From an uncultured Erysipelotrichaceae bacterium (lineage in GTDB: Bacteria; Bacillota_I; Bacilli_A; RF39; UBA660): a stretch of DNA of 19,119 nucleotides. This document shows positions 14,969 through 19,119 of the stretch, one piece after another (position 1 is the stretch's first letter; each line of letters opens with the position of its first letter). The stretch lies in contig CADCRC010000155.1 of the NCBI GenBank assembly GCA_902803795.1, positions 1-19,119 on the forward strand, written 5' to 3'. The notes under the pieces are model-generated. The model made no database searches and was not told the DNA's origin. It worked only from the letters and a program-made list of their open reading frames with translations. Made by a program: the position numbers and the translations under genes.

Positions 14969-16537
14969 TTATTTATCTAGCATTGATTCATTCCATTTAG
15001 GATTTTTTTCATAGCCTAGAATCTCAATAATCGTAGCAGCAACATTAGATAAACCAAAACTTCCATCTTTTAATTTAAATCTTTCATCACATATTATAAA
15101 AGGAACAGGATTTAATGTATGAGAAGTTTTAACAACCTTTTTACCTTCTTTTATATTGTACATTTCTTCTGCATTTCCATGATCAGCAGTAATAATTAAT
15201 ACATAATTATTTTCTATTGAAGAATCATATAATTTACCTAAACATTCATCAATAACTTTCATAGATTCAACTGTAGCCTCAAAATTTCCAGTATGACCAA
15301 CCATATCTCCATTAGGAAAATTTAATCTTATAAATTCATATTTATTACTTTTTATTTTTTTAATTACTTCATCAGTTATCTCTCTTGCTTTCATAGCTGG
15401 TTTTTTATCAAAAGAAATAATATCACTAGGAATTTCTATATAATCTTCTAAATTTTCATCAAATTTATCTAACCTATTACCATTCCAAAAGTAAGTTACA
15501 TGACCAAATTTTTGTGTTTCTGATACTGCAAGTTCATGAATATTATATTTATTAAGTTCCTCAGTTAAAGTATTGCTTATATCTGGTGGCGTAACTAAAT
15601 AATGACTAGGTATTTTCTTATCAGAATCATATTCTAACATACCAGCATAGTAGATATTAGGATAATATTTTCTATCAAATTTGTTAAAATCTTTTTTATC
15701 TAATGCTTGACTTATTTCTAACGCTCTATCTCCTCTAAAATTAAATAATAAAACAGAATCATTATCAACAATTTTACCAATTGGTCCATTTTCATCAGCA
15801 ATTACAAAAGGAGGAACATTTTGATCAATAACTTTAGGATCTTCATTTCTATAAGTTTCAATTGCATCTTTAGCACTCTTAAAAGCTCTACCTTCACCAA
15901 GCACATGAGTTTCATAGCCAAGCTTAACCATATTCCAATTAGATTCATATCTATCCATAGTAATAATCATACGACCACCACCAGATGCAATTCTATAATC
16001 ATGATTTTTATCATTTAATTTTTCCAATAATTCTTCCAATTGATTAACATAGATTAATGCACTCGTAGGTGGTGTATCTCTTCCATCTAGTAATATATGA
16101 ATACGAACTTTTTTAATATCTAATTCTCTTACTTTGTTTAATATTTTAAACAAATGATTAATATTTGAATGAACATTTCCATCAGATAAAAGACCTAAAA
16201 AATGAAAAGTTGAATCATTTTCTTTAACATTAGATATCATTTTTTTAAAAGTATCTGTTTCAAAAATTGAACCATCATCAATTGACTCATTTACTCTTTT
16301 TGCTCCTTGTGAAAATATTTGACCACAGCCTAAAGCATTATGACCTACCTCAGAATTTCCCATATCCTCATCACTAGGTAAACCAACAGCTTCACCATGG
16401 GCTTTTATATATATCGATGGATATTTATCAATAAAAGAATTTAGATTTCTCATTCCTGCTTCTTTAACAGCATTTCCTTCAAGTTCATTTCTTTTACCAA
16501 CACCATCCATAACAACTAATAATACTTTATTTTTCAT
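14969..16537 (-). CDS. gpmI: 2,3-bisphosphoglycerate-independent phosphoglycerate mutase
   Basis: 522 residues; glycolytic enzyme converting 3-phosphoglycerate to 2-phosphoglycerate with two metal ions. The alkaline-phosphatase-like domain gives VVMDGVG (Asp11) and DMGNSEVGHNALG with the phosphoserine nucleophile Ser62; the phosphotransferase domain gives LLSDGNVHSNINHL, LLDGRDTPP and GGGRMIITMDRYESNW; the late metal sites are NGDMVGHTGN, ITADHGNAEE and KTSHTLNPVPF. The wording SGGGRMxxTMDRY, FGHVTYFWNGNR and EIPSD matches the plant/kinetoplastid branch of the family rather than the Bacillus form (TVxGRYYAMDRD, HVTFFxSGG). Start ATG 16537 has GGAGGT 7 bp upstream; the in-frame ATG further up precedes that site. 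Confidence 0.96.
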   Translation of the reverse strand: MKNKVLLVVMDGVGKRNELEGNAVKEAGMRNLNSFIDKYPSIYIKAHGEAVGLPSDEDMGNSEVGHNALGCGQIFSQGAKRVNESIDDGSIFETDTFKKMISNVKENDSTFHFLGLLSDGNVHSNINHLFKILNKVRELDIKKVRIHILLDGRDTPPTSALIYVNQLEELLEKLNDKNHDYRIASGGGRMIITMDRYESNWNMVKLGYETHVLGEGRAFKSAKDAIETYRNEDPKVIDQNVPPFVIADENGPIGKIVDNDSVLLFNFRGDRALEISQALDKKDFNKFDRKYYPNIYYAGMLEYDSDKKIPSHYLVTPPDISNTLTEELNKYNIHELAVSETQKFGHVTYFWNGNRLDKFDENLEDYIEIPSDIISFDKKPAMKAREITDEVIKKIKSNKYEFIRLNFPNGDMVGHTGNFEATVESMKVIDECLGKLYDSSIENNYVLIITADHGNAEEMYNIKEGKKVVKTSHTLNPVPFIICDERFKLKDGSFGLSNVAATIIEILGYEKNPKWNESMLDK

Positions 16538-16556
16538 AACGATTACCTCCATAATT

Positions 16557-16565
16557 ATTTTATCA
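16557..16565 (-). promoter_or_regulatory. Possible extended -10 promoter of gpmI
   Basis: On the - strand TGATAAAAT fits TGn plus a 5/6 match to TATAAT. No clear -35 is visible. Transcription would begin near 16550, at the GGAGGT ribosome-binding site, giving a leader of about 13 bases. Confidence 0.35.
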
Positions 16566-16674
16566 AAAAGTATCAATAAAATCTATTTATAAATTAAAAT
16601 TACAATATTATTCTAAAAATTTAGACAAAATTTAAAAAAACCGCAAAAAATATAAAGAAATTCAACATTTTTTG

Positions 16675-16703
16675 TTGCCAGCTTTGAAAAAAAATGGTAA
16701 TAT
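16675..16703 (+). promoter_or_regulatory. Promoter of the surface protein-sortase operon
   Basis: The -35 TTGCCA (16675-16680, 5/6 consensus) is 17 bp from an extended -10, TGG-TAATAT (16698-16703). The 50 bp upstream are rich in A- and T-tracts that could act as an UP element. A small inverted repeat, CAACA-TTTTT-TGTTG (16663-16677), abuts the -35 and could be an operator. The predicted start near 16710 leaves a 20-base leader with AAAGGAAG. Confidence 0.6.
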
Positions 16704-16729
16704 ATATCTGATATGAAAGGAAGTAGTTT

Positions 16730-17266
16730 ATGATGAAAAGAAAAATATTTAATGTTTTTGCATTACTTTTATTAGTTCTTGCTACACCAGTTGTTTTTGC
16801 AACAACTCCAAATGAAGAATTATTAAGTTATGCAGAAAACAAAACAGCAAACGTTGCAGGGGAGACATTTAAAGCAACACTAACAAATATCAATTCATTG
16901 AAAAGATATTTGAATAATCATACTTTAACAGCTGATCAAGTTTCTACAATAAAATCAAAAGTTGACAGTATAGTTAAAGATTTAGAAAGCGCAGGAACAA
17001 TAGACACTAAGAAAATGAGTAAAGCAACAAAAGATACTATTAAATCAAAATTAGTAGATATTGCTAACGTAGTTAATTTAACTGTAAAATTTGGTAATGG
17101 AACAGCTACATTCTACGAAAATGGTGAAAGAATTAACAGTATTTCATTAACAGGAGTACTTGTTAATACTAGTACAAACTCATATAATTATGTTCTATAT
17201 GCTGTTGTTATAGCACTTGCAGTAGTTGCCGTTGCATTTGCATTAAAAACTAAAAATAGCAACTAA
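16730..17266 (+). CDS. Secreted small protein with C-terminal membrane anchor, putative sortase substrate
   Basis: 178 residues, family not recognised. Residues 1-24 are a signal peptide (KRK, hydrophobic core, cleavage after VFA). The mature part (25-142) is mostly predicted helix, with many Lys, Thr and Asn and no Cys, ending in a short strand-rich section (VNLTVKFGNGTATFYENGERINSISLTG). Residues 154-172 form a membrane helix followed by KTKNSN. That signal peptide/helix/basic tail layout is that of cell-wall-sorted proteins, and the pentapeptide LVNTS (144-148) sits where LPxTG would be. It has Val in place of Pro, so covalent anchoring is inference. ATGATG offers two starts; AAAGGAAG fits either. 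Its stop shares a base with the sortase start. Confidence 0.75.
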   Translation: MMKRKIFNVFALLLLVLATPVVFATTPNEELLSYAENKTANVAGETFKATLTNINSLKRYLNNHTLTADQVSTIKSKVDSIVKDLESAGTIDTKKMSKATKDTIKSKLVDIANVVNLTVKFGNGTATFYENGERINSISLTGVLVNTSTNSYNYVLYAVVIALAVVAVAFALKTKNSN

Positions 17267-17913
17267 TGCTAAAAAACAAAAGTATTAAAAATGTATTAAG
17301 AGTAACTATAAGTTCATTAATAGTTACTCTTATATTTTGTACTTTAACATTCATAATAACATATGAAACAATAAAAAAATATTTTACACAGGCAACATCA
17401 ATTATATATTTGATAAGTGTAGAAGAAAATGCGAAAAGTACAAAAATAGATAAAATAGAATTTGATACAAAAGAAAACAAATTAATAACAATACCAAAAT
17501 ATGGTTATTCATATGGAACATTAAAAATACCTTCACTAAATATATCACAACCACTTTATTATGGCTCAACTTTAGATATATTAGAATATGGGATAGGCAC
17601 AGAATCAGGATCATTTTTTCCATCAGAAAATGGAACTATAATAACTATGGCACATGCAAGAGATGGTTTTTTTAAGGAATTATATACAATAAAACTAAAT
17701 GATGAAGTAATAATTACTACAGATTATGGAAAATTTATATATAAAATATATGATACTGATGTTGTAAAAGATACAGACTTAGAAGCAGTAAGAATGCAAG
17801 ATAAAGAAGAGATACTAACAATGTATACATGTTACCCATCTACAGCAATAGGATATACAGATCAAAGATTTTTCGCATATGCAAAATTAGATAGTAAGGA
17901 GTTTTATAAATGA
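17266..17913 (+). CDS. Class D-like sortase (cysteine transpeptidase)
   Basis: 215 residues. One N-terminal membrane helix (about 12-33) puts the catalytic domain outside the cell. The sortase fold is marked by YGTLKIPSLNISQPLYYGS, an ENGTIITMAH strand with His130, LTMYTCYPS with the nucleophile Cys189, and YTDQRFFAYAKL with Arg201. The TCYP sequence and the spacing to Arg resemble class D enzymes such as B. subtilis YhcS, which is known to use LPDTS-type signals. Odd point: the His box reads AHARDGFF where class D members usually have GHRxTxF. The gene overlaps the upstream stop by 1 base and the next ATG by 4 bases (ATGA). The likely role is attaching the upstream protein to the wall. No clear Shine-Dalgarno site precedes it, so translation is probably coupled. 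Confidence 0.9.
   Translation: MLKNKSIKNVLRVTISSLIVTLIFCTLTFIITYETIKKYFTQATSIIYLISVEENAKSTKIDKIEFDTKENKLITIPKYGYSYGTLKIPSLNISQPLYYGSTLDILEYGIGTESGSFFPSENGTIITMAHARDGFFKELYTIKLNDEVIITTDYGKFIYKIYDTDVVKDTDLEAVRMQDKEEILTMYTCYPSTAIGYTDQRFFAYAKLDSKEFYK
17297..17332 (+). repeat. 13-bp perfect inverted repeat inside the sortase 5' coding region
   Basis: TAAGAGTAACTAT (17297-17309) pairs exactly with ATAGTTACTCTTA (17320-17332) around a 10-base loop. It lies about 30 bases after the surface-protein stop and is followed by TATTTTGT, a partial T-tract. A hairpin of this size between a likely abundant substrate and its enzyme could cause partial termination or block 3' decay. Confidence 0.75.
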
Positions 17914-18749
17914 AAAAAATTAAAATAATAATTTCTTATTTAATTACAATATTATTATCTATTTCTTTATCAACTCTAATATTAATAATTGTATTAAATA
18001 GTAATATATTAAACAAAACATATATAACAAATACAATTAATGATTCAAATTACTATGAAACATTAAAAAAATCTATAGATGATAGTTTAAGTGAATTAAC
18101 TCCTCAATCTGGATTTAATGATGAAATATTAGATAACATTTATACAATTAATGATTTAAAAAAAGAAACAAAATTAATAATAAATTCTATATATAATAAT
18201 AAAAAATATAATCCAAATAAAGAATATATAAAAAGAGGATTAGAAGATAATATAAATAAATTTATAGAAAATAATAATATTGATATTACAAATAAAGCAA
18301 AAAAACAAATAGAAAAATTTGAAAACACAATAATAGAAGCATATTATAATCAAATATCATATAGTAATTCTATAATAAATAATATAAGAACTAAAGTAAA
18401 TAAATTAAACAATATTATTCAACCAGTTACATATGTTTTAATAAGTTTGATAATAGTATTATTAATTATATTATTTATAATAAATCATATAGAAATAATC
18501 GAATATATATATATGACATTAATAATATCTTCAACTCTGTTATTAATTCCAAAAGTATTTGAATATAATGAATTAAATTTATCAAAGAAGACTGTATTAA
18601 ATAATCATATAAATATAATTGTTAGAGAAGTCTTAAATAATATTTATGATAAATTACAAATATACTCAATTATATTCATAATAATTGGAATATTATTACT
18701 TATAACAAATATAATAATACTAAGCAAAAAACAAAAGAAAATCAAATAA
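17910..18749 (+). CDS. Membrane protein with large external domain, sortase operon partner
   Basis: 279 residues, not assigned to a named family. One N-terminal membrane helix (about 6-30) is followed by a hydrophilic, mostly helical region (about 31-172) carrying the motif LTPQSGFNDEILDNI. Three more helices follow (about 175-195, 199-217, 252-273), then a KKQKKIK tail. By the positive-inside rule the 31-172 domain is outside the cell, so it could touch the sortase or its substrate. The ATG overlaps the sortase TGA, and AAGGAG is 9 bp upstream. Asn, Ile and Lys are very abundant, in line with the AT-rich sequence. Function unknown. Confidence 0.8.
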   Translation: MKKIKIIISYLITILLSISLSTLILIIVLNSNILNKTYITNTINDSNYYETLKKSIDDSLSELTPQSGFNDEILDNIYTINDLKKETKLIINSIYNNKKYNPNKEYIKRGLEDNINKFIENNNIDITNKAKKQIEKFENTIIEAYYNQISYSNSIINNIRTKVNKLNNIIQPVTYVLISLIIVLLIILFIINHIEIIEYIYMTLIISSTLLLIPKVFEYNELNLSKKTVLNNHINIIVREVLNNIYDKLQIYSIIFIIIGILLLITNIIILSKKQKKIK

Positions 18750-18801
18750 TAGATATATCAAATATACAATAAATAGAATCTTATAATTTAAAAACATTTA
18801 T

Positions 18802-18833
18802 AAAAAAAAGACACTTTCTCACGACAGTGTCTT
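18802..18833 (-). terminator. Intrinsic terminator, - strand
   Basis: Read on the - strand: AAGACACT, a 10-base loop, AGTGTCTT, then a T-run (eight T counting the stem end). The + strand side continues into CAGGG, so it acts on - strand transcripts coming from the right. It is also the only strong hairpin after the + strand membrane protein gene. Confidence 0.8.
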
Positions 18834-18908
18834 CAGGGTATATTCAATACATAATTCAATATCATCATTACCATTTATTTTTAATAATACTACATCACAC
18901 ATACTCAT
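18819..18908 (-). other. Short possible ORF or gene remnant before the terminator
   Basis: A 29-codon frame starting MSMCDVVLLKINGND and stopping inside the terminator loop. It has no Shine-Dalgarno site and is preceded at once by an in-frame TGA. The peptide looks protein-like (LLKINGNDDIELCIEYTL) and could be a broken 3' end of the gene to its right, but chance is equally possible. Confidence 0.2.
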
Positions 18909-18987
18909 TCAAAATATATCTATTTTACACCCAAATGATATAAATGTCGTTTATTTGTCGTTTAGAAACATCAGAGTATTGCAAGTA

Positions 18988-19119
18988 TTATAAACTCATC
19001 CCTGTAATACCAACTAAATTATTTTCATTATCAAATTCTAATTTAAATGATACACAATAATTTAAAGTATCATTAAAAACTGTATTTCCATTAAATTTAA
19101 CATTACCTTTGCCTTCACT
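18988..19119 (-). CDS. Unidentified protein, C-terminal 43 residues (gene runs off right edge)
   Basis: On the - strand the frame is open from the right edge to a TAA at 18988-18990. The 43 residues include KGNVKFNGNTVFN and YCVSFKLEFDNENNLVGITG, which read like beta strands of a real protein. No family is recognisable from this piece. The matching - strand terminator at 18802-18833 supports a transcribed gene here. The roughly 150 bases between stop and terminator are long for a plain 3' untranslated region. Confidence 0.6.
   Translation of the reverse strand, partial: SEGKGNVKFNGNTVFNDTLNYCVSFKLEFDNENNLVGITGMSL

Noticed and set aside
17250..17480. Long antisense frame opposite the sortase start
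   Set aside because: It mirrors the sense frame because of the 13-bp inverted repeat and has no start signals or protein features of its own.
1..19119. UGA read as tryptophan (Mycoplasma-type code)
   Set aside because: The HAD and sortase genes end with TGA exactly at ATGA overlaps with the next gene, so TGA is a stop.

Overview
This window is about 19.1 kb of very AT-rich DNA and reads as the chromosome of a low-GC Gram-positive bacterium, class Bacilli in the broad sense (an uncultured or Erysipelotrichia/RF39-like lineage is my best guess). Four things support this. The S10/spc/alpha ribosomal operon has the Bacillus-type order with no rpsD between rpsK and rpoA. The S14 and L36 proteins are zinc-binding, and adenylate kinase has a Cys4 LID domain. 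No rpmD (L30) lies between rpsE and rplO, as in several reduced Bacilli and Mollicutes. Cell-wall functions are present (an OatA-type acyltransferase and a sortase), so this is a walled cell. TGA is used as a stop (HAD gene, sortase gene), so the code is the standard bacterial one and not the Mycoplasma code.

Region 1 (1-10140, + strand) is one long, tightly packed operon. It runs rpsC (3' part only), rplP, rpmC, rpsQ, rplN, rplX, rplE, rpsN, rpsH, rplF, rplR, rpsE, rplO, secY, adk, map, infA, rpmJ, rpsM, rpsK, rpoA, rplQ. Gaps are mostly 10-35 bp and carry strong Shine-Dalgarno sites; several gene pairs overlap. It encodes ribosomal proteins, the SecY translocon pore, initiation factor 1, methionine aminopeptidase, adenylate kinase and the RNA polymerase alpha subunit. 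A hairpin plus T-run follows rplQ.

Region 2 (10141-13294, + strand) is a two-gene unit: a Cof-type HAD phosphatase, then a 734-residue membrane acyltransferase with an extracellular SGNH domain (OatA architecture). The acyltransferase carries a second, apparently catalytically dead SGNH-like domain at its C terminus. A hairpin with T-rich flanks on both sides ends this unit and the convergent unit that follows.

Region 3 (13356-16537, - strand) holds two separately terminated genes: a HerA-like (DUF853/YjgR family) ATPase with a long charged tail, and a cofactor-independent phosphoglycerate mutase (gpmI) that resembles the plant/kinetoplastid branch of that enzyme.

Region 4 (16538-18749, + strand) is a three-gene envelope operon behind a good promoter. 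It encodes a small secreted protein with a C-terminal membrane anchor and a possible non-canonical sorting motif, a class D-like sortase, and a membrane protein with a large external domain. Start and stop codons overlap at both junctions. A perfect 13-bp inverted repeat lies inside the first codons of the sortase gene and may set the ratio of substrate to enzyme.

Region 5 (18750-19119) contains the 3' end of an unidentified - strand gene running off the right edge, a short possible remnant ORF and a strong - strand terminator. I see no RNA genes, CRISPR arrays, insertion sequences or phage genes.
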